A program made the translations under genes and the position numbers. Source: [Erwinia] mediterraneensis (GTDB lineage: Bacteria; Pseudomonadota; Gammaproteobacteria; Enterobacterales; Enterobacteriaceae). From it: 64,000 nucleotides of DNA. The stretch lies in assembly GCF_900604315.1 (NCBI RefSeq), contig NZ_LR026978.1, positions 1,137,527-1,201,526 on the forward strand. The letters run 5' to 3'. A model generated the notes under the pieces. The model made no database searches. It had not been told where the DNA came from and worked only from the letters and a program-made list of their open reading frames with translations. Position 1 is the stretch's first letter; every line of letters begins with the position of its first letter. Below are positions 23,860 through 33,631 of this stretch, piece by piece.

Positions 23860-24435
23860 TTACTGGCGGAGAAAATTGTCGAGGAGCTGAAGCCCCTGCT
23901 CGCTGAGAATGCTCTCCGGATGGAACTGCACCCCTTCCAGCGCCAGGGTTTTATGACGGAACCCCATAATCTCGTCAGGCTCACCGTTACGCATGCTCCA
24001 CGCCGTCACCTCGAAGCAGTCCGGCAGTGAATCACGCGCGACAATCAGTGAGTGGTAGCGCGTCACGGTCAAGGGATTATTCAGACCGTGAAAAACGCCT
24101 TTACCGTTGTGCTGAATGGCCGAGGTCTTGCCATGCATCACCTGGCGCGCCCGTACCACGCGTGCGCCCCAGGCCTGGGCAATCGCCTGATGGCCGAGGC
24201 AGACGCCGAGAATCGGCAGCCGACCGGCAAAATGCGCAATCGCCGCCAGCGAAATGCCCGACTCATCGGGTGTACAGGGACCGGGCGAGATCACCAGATG
24301 GGTCAGTGGCAGCGCATCCATGTCGTGCAGCGCGAGGGCATCATTACGCACCACGCGCACTGTGACCCCCAGCTGGCAAAAATACTGGTAGAGATTCCAG
24401 GTGAAGGAGTCGTAGTTGTCGATCAGCAGCAGCAT
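23860..24435 (-). CDS. pabA: Aminodeoxychorismate synthase glutaminase component
   Basis: Glutamine amidotransferase subunit of PabAB, which makes 4-amino-4-deoxychorismate for folate. It has 191 residues. The class I triad is complete: nucleophile Cys in [12 protein letters not shown] and His/Glu in [10 protein letters not shown]. The [21 protein letters not shown]-terminus is typical of the PabA/TrpG family. The trp operon is not nearby and the argD-pabA-fic neighbourhood is that of pabA in E. coli. Confidence 0.96.
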   Translation of the reverse strand: MLLLIDNYDSFTWNLYQYFCQLGVTVRVVRNDALALHDMDALPLTHLVISPGPCTPDESGISLAAIAHFAGRLPILGVCLGHQAIAQAWGARVVRARQVMHGKTSAIQHNGKGVFHGLNNPLTVTRYHSLIVARDSLPDCFEVTAWSMRNGEPDEIMGFRHKTLALEGVQFHPESILSEQGLQLLDNFLRQ

Positions 24436-24476
24436 TATCGCTCCTCAGCGTTAAAACCGCCGCTATTCTACGCATT

Positions 24477-25070
24477 TTAACTGGCGACGCTTACCACTTT
24501 CGTAAAGAGGTCGATAAGCGGCTGCAGATCGCCTTTGACGCCGGCGCGGTTTGCCTCCAGCCAGCTTTCACGCTCAATCTTATCCCAGTCCAGCAGATAG
24601 CCAGCATGCAGGGCCAGTTGCTCAAAGAAAATACGCTGTGCCCGGCCATTACCATCACGAAACGGATGCAGCACATTAATTTCGCAATAATAGTGCGCCA
24701 GACGGGCAATAAACGCCTCAGGCGCCAGGTTGCCCAGTCCATCTTCTTCCTCCAGCGCACTCATCAGCGCATTGCCTTCGTTTTCGATATATTCGAAATG
24801 GCAGAATGGCGTCTCATCAAGCCAGATATCGATGGTACGGATCTCCCCCGCCCAGCTGTAGACATCCTGAAACAGCACGCGGTGGATATGGCAGAGGTAA
24901 GGCAATCCGATATTGCGCGGACCGAGCTCCAGGGTGGCTACACGCGCGCTGCTGAAGGCCAGTTCCGCTTTACGCAACTGCGCGGCATCATGGATGTCGA
25001 GCAGGTTTTTCAGCACGTCATCGTTTTGCCACAGGTAGGGATCGCGTGAAGGCATGAGATTATCGGCCAT
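24477..25070 (-). CDS. fic: Fic-domain protein (AMPylation toxin)
   Basis: Fic proteins transfer AMP from ATP to hydroxyl side chains of targets; class I members are held off by a small antitoxin. The product is 197 residues. The active-site motif HPFRDGNGR at residues 135-143 is complete, including the catalytic His and the Asp/Asn that bind Mg-ATP (E. coli K-12 Fic deviates here, HPFRVGSG). The flap with DETPFCHFEYI precedes it. The ATG at 25070 overlaps the end of yhfG by 11 bases. An internal ATG at codon 6 is an alternative start. Confidence 0.95.
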   Translation of the reverse strand: MADNLMPSRDPYLWQNDDVLKNLLDIHDAAQLRKAELAFSSARVATLELGPRNIGLPYLCHIHRVLFQDVYSWAGEIRTIDIWLDETPFCHFEYIENEGNALMSALEEEDGLGNLAPEAFIARLAHYYCEINVLHPFRDGNGRAQRIFFEQLALHAGYLLDWDKIERESWLEANRAGVKGDLQPLIDLFTKVVSVAS

Positions 25071-25233
25071 ACTGCCTCCTCAGCGAAGCCAGACGCTCTG
25101 CTGCCTGTTCGCTGCTACTGAGTACAGGCTCTGCCAGCATCAGGCCTTCCAGCCGACAGCTGGCCTGATAGCTGGCGCTGCGTCGTTGCTGCCAGAGCGT
25201 GGATTTCTGTTTTTCGGTCAGTTTGCCGGTCAT
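25060..25233 (-). CDS. yhfG: YhfG-family Fic antitoxin
   Basis: A 57-residue protein, start ATG at 25233 with AGGAGG upstream, reading MTGKLTEKQKSTLWQQRRSA. It carries the Fic-inhibitory motif S-x3-E-G at residues 25-30 (SCRLEG), whose Glu is known in class I antitoxins to block ATP gamma-phosphate positioning in the Fic pocket. It lies directly upstream of and overlaps fic, the normal antitoxin-first order. A 28-residue upstream extension lacks support. Confidence 0.9.
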   Translation of the reverse strand: MTGKLTEKQKSTLWQQRRSASYQASCRLEGLMLAEPVLSSSEQAAERLASLRRQYGR

Positions 25234-25303
25234 GAAGCCTCCTGCTGAATGATTTGCCCTAAGTATAAGCAGCAAACTTTTTCTTTGCCGGAGGCGGAAG
25301 CGG

Positions 25304-25329
25304 ACATCGCCATCCATTGATGGCGATGT
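25304..25329. other. Stem-loop downstream of ppiA
   Basis: ACATCGCCATC (25304-25314) pairs perfectly with GATGGCGATGT (25319-25329) over a four-base loop just after the ppiA stop on the minus strand. No U-run follows, so it may act as a 3' stabiliser or a weak terminator before yhfG. Confidence 0.5.
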
Positions 25330-25335
25330 AATGGG

Positions 25336-25908
25336 TCAGGGAAGCACTTTTGCGGACAGGATCACCACCGGTTTGGCCGGGACATTCTGATAAGGCCCGA
25401 CATTTTTGGTGGGCACCTGGGCAATCTTATCCGCCACATCCATGCCTTTTACCACCTTACCAAATACCGCATAGCCAAAGTCGCGCTGGCCGTGATCGAG
25501 GAACGCATTATCCGCCACGTTGATAAAGAACTGGCTGGTAGCGCTGTCTTTCTCGGCGGTACGCGCCATCGCCAGGGTGCCGCGCAGGTTACGCAAGCCG
25601 TTATCCGCTTCGTTTTTAATCGCTGCGTTGGGCTGTTTTTGCTGCATATCAGGCGTGAAACCGCCGCCCTGGATCATAAAGCCGGGAATAACGCGATGAA
25701 ACGTGGTGTTGTTATAGAAGCCGCTGTTGACGTAGTCGACAAAATTTTTCACGGAAACCGGGGCTTTCTGATTGTTCAGTTCAATTTCTATATTGCCCGC
25801 GGACGTTGTCAGTAATACATGGGTGTCGCCTTTAGCGGCAAGCGCCGTAGCGGAAACAGAGGAGAGCGCGAACAGGGCAACGGCCGTTGTCAAAGTACGT
25901 TTAAACAT
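25336..25908 (-). CDS. ppiA: Periplasmic peptidyl-prolyl cis-trans isomerase A (cyclophilin)
   Basis: Periplasmic cyclophilin that isomerises X-Pro bonds in exported proteins. The ATG at 25908 gives 190 residues, the E. coli length. A Sec signal peptide, [20 protein letters not shown]..., is cleaved after residue 24 (ALA-AKGD). The cyclophilin core contains [15 protein letters not shown] and [10 protein letters not shown]. The 22-residue in-frame extension upstream breaks the signal peptide and was excluded. A CRP-like site lies about 135-150 bp upstream. Confidence 0.97.
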   Translation of the reverse strand: MFKRTLTTAVALFALSSVSATALAAKGDTHVLLTTSAGNIEIELNNQKAPVSVKNFVDYVNSGFYNNTTFHRVIPGFMIQGGGFTPDMQQKQPNAAIKNEADNGLRNLRGTLAMARTAEKDSATSQFFINVADNAFLDHGQRDFGYAVFGKVVKGMDVADKIAQVPTKNVGPYQNVPAKPVVILSAKVLP

Positions 25909-26042
25909 GAATGATTCCTTACCTGGGAAAGCGAGCTCAAAAACGACATTGATTGTAAAGAGCCTGTTATGCAAGAGCCAGCGTTTTACCTTTATTTACG
26001 CTGCCATCCTTTGGAGTGGACAACGCGGCAAAAGCTCCTTTT

Positions 26043-26058
26043 CGTGACAAAAATCACA
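26043..26058. promoter_or_regulatory. CRP-binding site between ppiA and tsgA
   Basis: CGTGACAAAAATCACA matches TGTGA-N6-TCACA at nine of ten fixed positions. It lies in the divergent ppiA-tsgA region, about 135 bp from ppiA and 114 bp from tsgA. E. coli ppiA is CRP-controlled, which makes ppiA the likelier target. Confidence 0.6.
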
Positions 26059-26171
26059 ATAATTATGAAATATGAATATCAGGTTTCACTGGTTGTTTAT
26101 TAAGATCACAGTTACGTTTACACTTTCTGACAGTTTTCCGCCCCCTATCCGCCTTTTTACAGGTTATGACA

Positions 26172-27350
26172 ATGACTAATCGTAATCGCATCGGCCTTAC
26201 CTGGATCAGCTTTTTTTCTTATGCGCTGACCGGTGCCCTGGTGATCGTTACCGGCATGGTAATGGACAATATTGCCCAGTACTTCCAGCTGCCGATCTCC
26301 AGTATGAGCAACACCTTTACCTTTCTGAACGCCGGTATTCTGGTCGCTATCTTTCTGAATGCCTGGCTGATGGAAATCGTACCGCTGAAGCGTCAGCTGA
26401 TCTTTGGCTTTGTGCTGATGATTCTGGCAATTATTGGCCTGATGAATACTCACAGCCTGAGCGTCTTCTCGCTCTGCATGTTTGTGCTGGGCGTAGTGAG
26501 CGGCATTACCATGTCGATTGGCACCTTCCTGATTACGCATATTTATGAAGGCCGCCAGCGCGGTTCGCGTCTGCTGTTTACCGACTCCTTTTTCAGCATG
26601 GCAGGCACACTATTCCCGGTACTTGCCGGTATCATCCTGGCGCGCTCCCTGCCCTGGTACTGGGTTTACTGCTGTATTGGCCTGATTTACGTCGCCATCT
26701 TTGTTCTGACGTTGTGCGTGGAGTTCCCGGTGCTGCGCAAAACGGAAAAAGCACAAACCGTAGAGAAAGAGAAATGGGGCATTGGCGTGCTGTTTCTCTC
26801 CATTGCGGCGCTCTGCTATATCCTCGGTCAGCTTGGCTTTATCTCCTGGGTGCCGGAATATGCCACCAAAACGATGGGGATGGATATCGCCGCGGCCGGT
26901 CAGCTGGTAGGGAATTTCTGGACCGCATATATGGTCGGCATGTGGGTATTCAGCTTTCTGCTGCGCTTCTTTGATCTGCAACGCATCCTGATGGTGCTGG
27001 CCGGTCTGGCAACCCTGCTGATGTACTGGTTTGTCAGCAGCGGCGATGCGGCGATGTTACGCTGGATTATTATGATACTTGGTTTCAGCTCCAGCGCCAT
27101 CTACACCACCATCATTACCCTCGGCTCGCTGCAGACCAGAGTGGCCTCGCCCAAACTGGTCAACTTTATTCTGACCTGCGGCACCGTGGGCACCATGCTG
27201 ACCTTTGTGGTCACCGGCCCGATTGTGGCGAAATCCGGCACCCACGCCGCGCTGCTCACCGCAAACGGCCTCTATGCCGTGGTGTTTGTGATGTGTGTGC
27301 TGCTCGGTTTTGTTACCAGGCACCGCCAGCACGGTCATATCACCCACTAA
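26172..27350 (+). CDS. tsgA: Major facilitator superfamily transporter TsgA
   Basis: A 12-helix MFS inner-membrane protein of 392 residues; substrate unknown (Salmonella tsgA was linked to growth on selenite). The first helix is [20 protein letters not shown]. The A-loop region [20 protein letters not shown] and [20 protein letters not shown] match E. coli TsgA closely. ATGs occur at 26166 and 26172; the second is eight bases from ACAGG and gives the family N-terminus [13 protein letters not shown]. It lies upstream of the nir locus, as in E. coli. Confidence 0.95.
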   Translation: MTNRNRIGLTWISFFSYALTGALVIVTGMVMDNIAQYFQLPISSMSNTFTFLNAGILVAIFLNAWLMEIVPLKRQLIFGFVLMILAIIGLMNTHSLSVFSLCMFVLGVVSGITMSIGTFLITHIYEGRQRGSRLLFTDSFFSMAGTLFPVLAGIILARSLPWYWVYCCIGLIYVAIFVLTLCVEFPVLRKTEKAQTVEKEKWGIGVLFLSIAALCYILGQLGFISWVPEYATKTMGMDIAAAGQLVGNFWTAYMVGMWVFSFLLRFFDLQRILMVLAGLATLLMYWFVSSGDAAMLRWIIMILGFSSSAIYTTIITLGSLQTRVASPKLVNFILTCGTVGTMLTFVVTGPIVAKSGTHAALLTANGLYAVVFVMCVLLGFVTRHRQHGHITH

Positions 27351-27356
27351 TCTCTG

Positions 27357-27382
27357 CGGGCGGATTTTTCCGCCCGTTTTTT
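27357..27382 (+). terminator. Rho-independent terminator of tsgA
   Basis: CGGGCGGA (27357-27364) pairs with TCCGCCCG (27369-27376), followed immediately by six T residues (27377-27382), seven bases after the tsgA stop. Confidence 0.9.
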
Positions 27383-27486
27383 ATTGTTCTTTTTTTTAAA
27401 AGCACTTCTGCTTTCCCACCCCATCGCCCGTTTCAGCCTCTTTTCCCGCCAGTCAGCGCGTACAGTGGCGACAGATCCGTCGTCAT

Positions 27487-27500
27487 TTGATGTATATCAA
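27487..27500 (+). promoter_or_regulatory. FNR box of the nirB promoter
   Basis: TTGATGTATATCAA is a perfect TTGAT-N4-ATCAA FNR site. Its centre is about 41.5 bp from a transcription start near 27535, the class II position used at E. coli nirB, with a -10-like TATCGT at 27522-27527. The nirB ATG is at 27558. Anaerobic activation is therefore expected despite the interrupted gene. Confidence 0.85.
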
Positions 27501-27557
27501 TAAGCCTGTTAAGCGGTGCGTTATCGTAGCCACAATACTTCTGTTTTTGAGGCAAAC

Positions 27558-30098
27558 ATGAGCAAGCATAACGTCGCCATTATCGGTAACGGCATGGTGG
27601 GACACCGCTTTATTGAAGAGCTCATCGACAAAGCCGCCCCCGGCCAGTTTGCGATAACCGTATTTTGTGAAGAACCCCGCGTTGCCTACGACCGTGTTCA
27701 TCTCTCCGCTTACTTCTCTCACCACACCGCTGAAGAGCTCTCGCTGGTGCGGGACGGCTATTATGAAAAACACAACGTTCAGCTGCTGTTGGGTGAGCGC
27801 GCCATTACCATCAACCGCCAGGAGAAAGTGATTCATTCCAGCAGCGGCCGCAGCGTCCGTTACGACACGCTGGTGCTGGCGACTGGCTCTTACCCCTGGA
27901 TACCGCCAGTTAAAGGCGCTGAAGGGCCGGACTGCTTTGTCTACCGTACCATTGAAGATCTGAATGCCATCGAAGCCTGCGCCCGACGCAGCCAGCGCGG
28001 CGCGGTCATTGGCGGTGGTCTGCTCGGCCTGGAAGCTGCGGGCGCCCTGAAAAATCTCGGCATTGAAACGCATGTGGTGGAATTTGCCCCGGTGCTGATG
28101 GCGGAACAGCTGGATACCCCTGGCGGCGAACAGCTGCGGCGCAAGATTGAGCAGATGGGCGTCCGGGTCCATACCGGCAAAAATACGCAGCAGATCCTGC
28201 ATCATGACAAGGCGGGAAAAACCCTGCACTTTGCCGATGGCAGCAGCCTCGATGTCGACTTCATCGTCTTCTCGACCGGCATTCGTCCGCAGGACAAACT
28301 GGCGAAACAGTGTGGTCTGGCGCTGGGCGAACGCGGCGGCGTAGCGATTGATGCGCGCTGCCAGACCAGCGATCCGGCAATTTACGCCATTGGCGAGTGC
28401 GCCGCCTGGCAAAACCGCACTTACGGCCTGGTAGCGCCGGGCTACAAGATGGCGCAGGTGGTCAGCGACGTGCTGGTCGGACGCGATAACGCCTTCTGCG
28501 GCGCGGATATGAGCGCCAAACTCAAGCTGCTGGGGGTTGATGTCGGCGGCATTGGCGATGCCCATGGCCGTACGCCGGGCGCGCGCAGCTACCTCTGGCT
28601 GGATGAGCATAAAGCGGTTTACAAACGGCTGGTGGTAAGCGCCGACAACAAAACGCTGCTGGGGGCCGTGCTGGTGGGCGATACCCGCGATTACGGTAAC
28701 TTGCTGCAGCTGACGCTGAACCAGGTTCCGCTGCCGGAAAATCCTGAAGCGCTGATTCTGCCGGCAGGCTGTGGCGAGAAACCCACCCTGGGCGTGGATG
28801 CCCTGCCCGACAGCGCGCAGATCTGTTCCTGCTTCGACGTCAGCAAAGGCGATATTGTACAGGCGGTGATGAAGGGCTGCCACACAGTGGCAGCCATCAA
28901 GTCAGAGACGCGGGCAGGTACTGGCTGCGGCGGTTGCGTGCCGCTGATAACCCAGGTACTTAACGCGGAGCTCAGCCGCCAGGGCGTTGAGGTGAATAAC
29001 CATCTGTGTGAGCATTTCGCTTACTCGCGCCAGGAGCTGTTTCACCTGATCCGGGTGGAAGGAATTAAAAGTTTTGACGCGCTGCTGGCGAAATATGGTC
29101 AGGGCTACGGTTGTGAAATTTGCAAACCCACGGTCGCCTCGCTGCTCGCCTCCTGATGGAATGACTACATTCTGCAGCCGCAGCATACGCCGTTGCAGGA
29201 CAGCAACGATCTCTATCTCGGCAATATTCAGAAAGATGGCACCTATTCGGTGATCCCGCGCTCACCGGGCGGAGAAATTACGCCGGAAGGGCTAATGGCG
29301 ATAGGAAAGGTGGCGCGTGAGTATAACCTGTATACCAAAATCACCGGTTCTCAGCGTATCGGTCTGTTTGGCGCGCACAAAGACGATCTGCCTGCCATCT
29401 GGACACAGCTGATTGAGGCGGGATTTGAGACCGGGCAGGCCTATGCCAAAGCGCTGCGCATGGCGAAAACCTGCGTCGGCAACAGCTGGTGCCGCTTTGG
29501 TGTGGGCGACAGCCTGGGCCTCGGCATCGAACTGGAGAATCGTTACAAAGGTATCCGCACGCCGCACAAAATGAAGTTTGGCGTCTCTGGCTGCACTCGT
29601 GAGTGCGCGGAAGCTCAGGGGAAAGATGTTGGTATTATCGCGACGGAAAAAGGCTGGAATCTCTATCTGTGCGGCAACGGTGGCATGAAACCCCGCCATG
29701 CCGATCTGCTGGCCGCCGATCTCGACCGCGAGACGCTGATTCGCTATCTGGACCGCTTTATGATGTTTTATATCCGCACCGCGGACCGCCTGCAGCGCAC
29801 CTCGCTCTGGCTTGAGAGCCTGGATGGCGGCATCGACTACCTGCGCAAGGTAATTATTGATGACAGGCTGGGCCTGAATGCTGAGCTGGAAAGCGAACTG
29901 GCACGCCTGCGCGCCAGCGTTACCTGCGAGTGGCAAGCGACGCTGGCGGATCCGCAACAGCTGCCGCGTTTCGCCCACTTTGTAAACTCCTCCCGGCGCG
30001 ATCCCGGCGTACAGCGGGTCGCTGAGCGTAACCAGCATCGCCCGGCGCGTCCGACGGAGCGAATCCCCGTTACCCTGATTGAGGAAGTGGCATCATGA
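27558..30098 (+). pseudogene. nirB: NADH-nitrite reductase large subunit, interrupted by one in-frame TGA
   Basis: NirB reduces nitrite to ammonium in the cytoplasm with NADH, FAD, iron-sulfur and siroheme. The reading frame from ATG 27558 to the TGA at 30096-30098 is 847 codons, the E. coli length, but codon 533 (29154-29156) is TGA. Before it lie the FAD/NAD domains (VAIIGNGMVGHRFIEEL; GGGLLGLEAAGAL) and the BFD-like cluster domain (CSCFDVSKGD; GTGCGGCVPLI). After it, in the same frame, come WNDYILQPQHTPLQDSND and the siroheme/4Fe-4S ligands (TCVGNSWCRFGVGD; GCTRECAEAQ). E. coli NirB has Cys at the TGA position. Without read-through the 532-residue product lacks the catalytic centre. No second frameshift or decay is visible. 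Confidence 0.85.
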
Positions 30099-30421
30099 GT
30101 CAGTGGACCGCCGTTTGCCCGCTTACGCAAATCCTGCCAGCCACCGGCGTTTGCGCGCTGGTTAACGGCCAGCAGATCGCCATATTCCGCCCGTATGCGG
30201 ATGAGCAACTCTGGGCACTCAGTAATATCGATCCCTTTGCCGACGCCAGCGTCCTGTCGCGTGGTATTATCGCCGAGCATCAACAGGCGCTGTGGGTTGC
30301 CAGTCCGCTTAAAAAACAGCGTTTCAGGCTCAGCGACGGAGTTTGCATGGAAGACGCAAGCCGCTCCGTTGCGACATTTCCGGTACGTGTTACTGCGGGT
30401 CAGGTTGAGGTTTGCGCCTGA
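30095..30421 (+). CDS. nirD: NADH-nitrite reductase small subunit
   Basis: NirD is the small Rieske-fold partner of NirB, without the usual 2Fe-2S ligands in the enterobacterial type. It has 108 residues starting MSQWTAVCPLTQILPATGVC and contains VLSRGIIAEHQ and VASPLKKQRFRLSDGVCMED, as in E. coli NirD. It overlaps the nirB frame by four bases (ATGA), so its normal translation would be coupled to the last part of nirB and may fall if ribosomes stop at the nirB TGA. E. coli nirC, expected next, is missing. Confidence 0.95.
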   Translation: MSQWTAVCPLTQILPATGVCALVNGQQIAIFRPYADEQLWALSNIDPFADASVLSRGIIAEHQQALWVASPLKKQRFRLSDGVCMEDASRSVATFPVRVTAGQVEVCA

Positions 30422-30460
30422 ACACCGCTTTCCTGCCCGCCTGCTTACTCTCATCTCTGG

Positions 30461-30484
30461 CCTTCGCCTGACGCGAAGGCTTTT
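30461..30484 (+). terminator. Rho-independent terminator between nirD and cysG
   Basis: CCTTCGC (30461-30467) pairs with GCGAAGG (30473-30479) over a five-base loop, followed by C and four T residues. It lies only 11 bases before the cysG ATG, so it is a weak terminator or attenuator and some read-through must feed cysG. Confidence 0.7.
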
Positions 30485-30495
30485 CAGGACGTAAT

Positions 30496-31860
30496 ATGGA
30501 TTACCTTCCGCTGTTTTGTCGTTTACAGGGCAAACGCTGCCTGCTGGTGGGCGGCGGCGACGTCGCCGAACGTAAGGCGCGCCTGCTGCTGGATGCTGGT
30601 GCCGATCTGCTGGTGGGCGCGCCCGACTTTACCCCGGCGTTTCACCACTGGGCACAGCAGGAGAAGCTGACGCTGATTCAGGATTCCTTCAGAGCCATCT
30701 GGCTGACGGAGTGCTGGCTGGCGATCGCCGCCACCGATGATGATAGCGTCAACCAGCAGGTCGCGGCAGCAGCTGAAGCGCGCCGGATTTTCTGTCATGT
30801 TGTGGACGCTCCCGCGCAGGCCAGCGCCATTATGCCGTCCATTATTGACCGCTCACCGCTGATGGTCGCGGTCTCTTCCGGCGGTTGCGCGCCGGTGCTT
30901 GCCCGTCTGCTGCGTGAGAAGCTGGAAGCGCTGCTGCCGCAGCATCTTGGCCTGCTGGCACGCTATGCCGGCTCTTTGCGCCGCCGGGTGAAAGCAACAT
31001 TCGCCTCAATGGGGGAACGTCGCCGTTTCTGGGAAAAGCTGTTGGTGCACGATCGTCTCGCGCAGTCGCTGGCGCAACAGGATCAGGCAGGTGTCGAACA
31101 CATCACCGATACGCTGTTTAACACGCCGCTGGATAACCGTGGCGAAGTGGTGCTGGTCGGCGCGGGTCCCGGCGATCCGGGGCTGTTGACGTTGACAGGT
31201 TTGCAGCAGATTCAGCAGGCCGATGTGGTGATTTACGATCGTCTGGTTTCCGCTGAAATTATGGCGCTGGTGCGCCGCGATGCGGAGCGGATATTTGTCG
31301 GCAAACGCGCCGGTCATCACTGCGTGCCGCAGGCGGAGATTAACCAGCTTCTGCTGCGCGAAGCGCGACTCGGCAGGCGCGTGGTGCGTCTGAAAGGTGG
31401 CGATCCCTTTGTGTTCGGACGCGGCGGCGAGGAGCTGGAAAGCCTGTGCCAGGCCGGTATTCCTTTTTCAGTGGTGCCCGGCATTACGGCCGCCTCTGGC
31501 TGTTCCGCTTATGCAGGCATTCCGCTCACCCATCGCGATTACGCCCAGAGCGTGCGGCTGGTCACCGGTCATCTGCAACGCGACAGCCAGCTGGACTGGT
31601 CAAAGCTGGCGGCTGAACAGCAGACGCTGGTGTTTTATATGGGTCTGTCACAGGCAGCGGAAATTCAGCAACGTTTGCTGAACCACGGCATGGCGGCGGA
31701 TATGCCGGTGGCGCTGGTTGAGAACGGCACCCAGCCAAACCAGCGGGTGGTCAGCGGACTCCTGACGCAGCTTGATGAACTGGCGCAGCAGGTCAGCAGC
31801 CCCAGCCTGATCATCATCGGACGGGTCGTCAGCCTGCGGGAGAAACTGCGCTGGTTTTAA
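30496..31860 (+). CDS. cysG: Siroheme synthase CysG (fused methyltransferase, dehydrogenase, ferrochelatase)
   Basis: CysG converts uroporphyrinogen III to siroheme, the prosthetic group of nitrite and sulfite reductases. It has 454 residues. The N-terminal NAD-dependent dehydrogenase/ferrochelatase half begins [20 protein letters not shown] with the nucleotide loop [13 protein letters not shown]. The C-terminal SUMT half starts near residue 215 with [14 protein letters not shown] and includes [15 protein letters not shown]. It is intact, presumably because sulfite reductase also needs siroheme. Ribosome binding site AGGACG. Confidence 0.97.
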   Translation: MDYLPLFCRLQGKRCLLVGGGDVAERKARLLLDAGADLLVGAPDFTPAFHHWAQQEKLTLIQDSFRAIWLTECWLAIAATDDDSVNQQVAAAAEARRIFCHVVDAPAQASAIMPSIIDRSPLMVAVSSGGCAPVLARLLREKLEALLPQHLGLLARYAGSLRRRVKATFASMGERRRFWEKLLVHDRLAQSLAQQDQAGVEHITDTLFNTPLDNRGEVVLVGAGPGDPGLLTLTGLQQIQQADVVIYDRLVSAEIMALVRRDAERIFVGKRAGHHCVPQAEINQLLLREARLGRRVVRLKGGDPFVFGRGGEELESLCQAGIPFSVVPGITAASGCSAYAGIPLTHRDYAQSVRLVTGHLQRDSQLDWSKLAAEQQTLVFYMGLSQAAEIQQRLLNHGMAADMPVALVENGTQPNQRVVSGLLTQLDELAQQVSSPSLIIIGRVVSLREKLRWF

Positions 31861-31880
31861 AGCGCCCGTCAGGCGCAGGC

Positions 31881-31908
31881 AAAAAAAACGGCGGAACCTG
31901 TCCGCCGT
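31881..31908 (-). terminator. Rho-independent terminator of the aroK-trpS operon
   Basis: On the minus strand ACGGCGGA pairs with TCCGCCGT (31888-31895 and 31901-31908) over a five-base loop, followed by seven to eight T residues (complement of 31881-31888). It lies 25 bases after the trpS stop. Confidence 0.9.
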
Positions 31909-31932
31909 GTTCGTTTATCCGCTGCCTCTGCC

Positions 31933-32937
31933 TTACGGCTGCGCCACAAAGCCTACCGCTGCGTAGACTTTCTTCAGCGTCTCCTGCGCCTGCGCACGCG
32001 CCTTGCTGGCGCCGTCACGCATCACCTGCTCAAGGTAAGCTTCATTATTACGGTAACGGTGATAACGCTCCTGCAGCTCAGAAAGCATGCCGGAAACCGC
32101 ATCAGCGACCGCGCCTTTCAGGTGACCATACATTTTGCCTTCAAATTCCTGTTCCAGCTCAGTAATGGTCTTGCCGGTTACGCCGGAAAGAATATCCAGC
32201 AGGTTAGAAACGCCCGCTTTATTCTGCACATCGTAGCGCACCACCGGCGGCTCATCGGAGTCGGTGACCGCGCGCTTGATTTTTTTCACCACCGATTTGG
32301 GATCTTCCAGCAGTCCGATGACGTTATTGCGGTTGTCATCCGATTTGGACATCTTTTTGGTCGGCTCCAGCAGCGACATAACGCGTGCGCCCGATTTCGG
32401 GATAAAAGGCTCCGGCACTTTGAAGGTGTCGCCATAGATGGCATTGAAACGCTGCGCCACATCGCGGCTCAGTTCCAGATGCTGTTTCTGATCTTCGCCT
32501 ACCGGCACCTGGTTGGTCTGATAGAGCAGAATATCGGCGGCCATCAGCACCGGATAATCGAACAGCCCGGCGTTGATGTTTTCGGCATAACGCGCCGATT
32601 TATCCTTGAACTGCGTCATGCGGCTCAACTCGCCAAAATAGGTGTAGCAGTTCAGCACCCAGCTCAGCTGGGTATGCTCCGGCACGTGCGACTGAACAAA
32701 AATGGTGCTTTTTTCCGGATCGATACCGCAGGCCAGGTAGAGTGCCAGCGTATCCAGCGTCGCTTTACGCAGCGCAGCCGGATCCTGACGTACGGTAATG
32801 GCGTGCAGGTCAACGATGCAGTAAATGCAGTGGAAGTCGTCCTGCATTTGCACCCACTGACGCAACGCACCCATATAGTTGCCAATGGTCAGTTCACCGG
32901 AAGGCTGTGCGCCGCTGAAAACGATGGGTTTGATCAT
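31933..32937 (-). CDS. trpS: Tryptophanyl-tRNA synthetase
   Basis: Class I aminoacyl-tRNA synthetase that charges tRNA-Trp. It has 334 residues, the E. coli length. The HIGH-like motif is in [20 protein letters not shown] and the KMSKS loop in [16 protein letters not shown] (about residues 193-200). It is last in aroK-aroB-damX-dam-rpe-gph-trpS and is followed by a strong terminator. The gph stop lies 16 bp upstream. Confidence 0.98.
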   Translation of the reverse strand: MIKPIVFSGAQPSGELTIGNYMGALRQWVQMQDDFHCIYCIVDLHAITVRQDPAALRKATLDTLALYLACGIDPEKSTIFVQSHVPEHTQLSWVLNCYTYFGELSRMTQFKDKSARYAENINAGLFDYPVLMAADILLYQTNQVPVGEDQKQHLELSRDVAQRFNAIYGDTFKVPEPFIPKSGARVMSLLEPTKKMSKSDDNRNNVIGLLEDPKSVVKKIKRAVTDSDEPPVVRYDVQNKAGVSNLLDILSGVTGKTITELEQEFEGKMYGHLKGAVADAVSGMLSELQERYHRYRNNEAYLEQVMRDGASKARAQAQETLKKVYAAVGFVAQP

Positions 32938-32953
32938 GCTCTGGTCCTGATAA

Positions 32954-33631
32954 TCACAGCCCGATAACGGGCAAAAGTTCGTCGAAAGCGTTGAGTGTTA
33001 CATCGGGCTGGCTGGTGGCGATAGGCTCGCCATAGTTATAGCCAAAGGTCATTCCTACATTGGGGACGCCAGCCGCCCGGGCAGCGAGAATATCATTGCG
33101 TGAATCGCCCACAAACAGCAGTTCTTGCGGTAGCAGGCCAAATTTGCCCAGCACAAGGAAAATGGCCGCCGGATGCGGTTTTTTTACCACAACATCATCA
33201 CCGCCAATGATCAGCGAAAAATAATCAGCGATACCCAGCGAAGACAGCAGCGGCGCGACAAAAGCGCTCGGCTTATTGGTAACGATCGCCAGCGGCAGCC
33301 CTCTGGCGTGAAGCGCCTGTAGCGTGGCGGTCACCTGTGGAAATAGTGTACTGCCCGCCTCCACCGTGTCGGCATAATGTTTATCAAACAGCGCGCGCGC
33401 GTCACGCTGCTCTTCCGGCTGCGGCTCACGGTTCAGCGCCCAGCTCAGCGCCCGCGTCATCATCACATCGGCGCCATTACCTATCCAGGTAGAGACGCGC
33501 GCCACGCCAGCGGCAGGCAGCTGGAGATCGGCCAGCGTACGGTCAATGGCGTCAGCCAGACCCGGTGCGCTGTCAACCAGCGTGCCGTCGAGGTCAAAGG
33601 CCAGCGCCCGAATATCAGTGAAAGGCGCCAT
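32954..33631 (-). CDS. gph: Phosphoglycolate phosphatase
   Basis: HAD-family hydrolase that removes phosphate from 2-phosphoglycolate produced in DNA repair. The ATG at 33631 is seven to eight bases from GGAG and gives 225 residues; an ATG six codons earlier is possible. HAD motif I is [14 protein letters not shown], motif II VTNKPS, motif III KKPHP and motif [14 protein letters not shown]. It is about 27 residues shorter than E. coli Gph, lacking part of the cap insertion. It overlaps the end of rpe by 17 bases. Confidence 0.95.
   Translation of the reverse strand: MAPFTDIRALAFDLDGTLVDSAPGLADAIDRTLADLQLPAAGVARVSTWIGNGADVMMTRALSWALNREPQPEEQRDARALFDKHYADTVEAGSTLFPQVTATLQALHARGLPLAIVTNKPSAFVAPLLSSLGIADYFSLIIGGDDVVVKKPHPAAIFLVLGKFGLLPQELLFVGDSRNDILAARAAGVPNVGMTFGYNYGEPIATSQPDVTLNAFDELLPVIGL

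Noticed and set aside
27483..28883. Open frame of 466 codons on the minus strand
   Set aside because: Antisense to nirB, whose FAD and NAD motifs are clear in the plus frame; the minus product shows no recognisable domain.
29157..29198. Possible SECIS element for selenocysteine at the nirB TGA
   Set aside because: The only stem (six to seven pairs, 29172-29177 with 29193-29198) is not directly next to the TGA and its 15-base loop lacks the GU-rich apical loop and bulged U of known bacterial elements.
29193..30098. Separate gene starting at TTG 29193
   Set aside because: It is the in-frame continuation of nirB after the TGA, not an independent gene; it lacks a ribosome binding site at the TTG.
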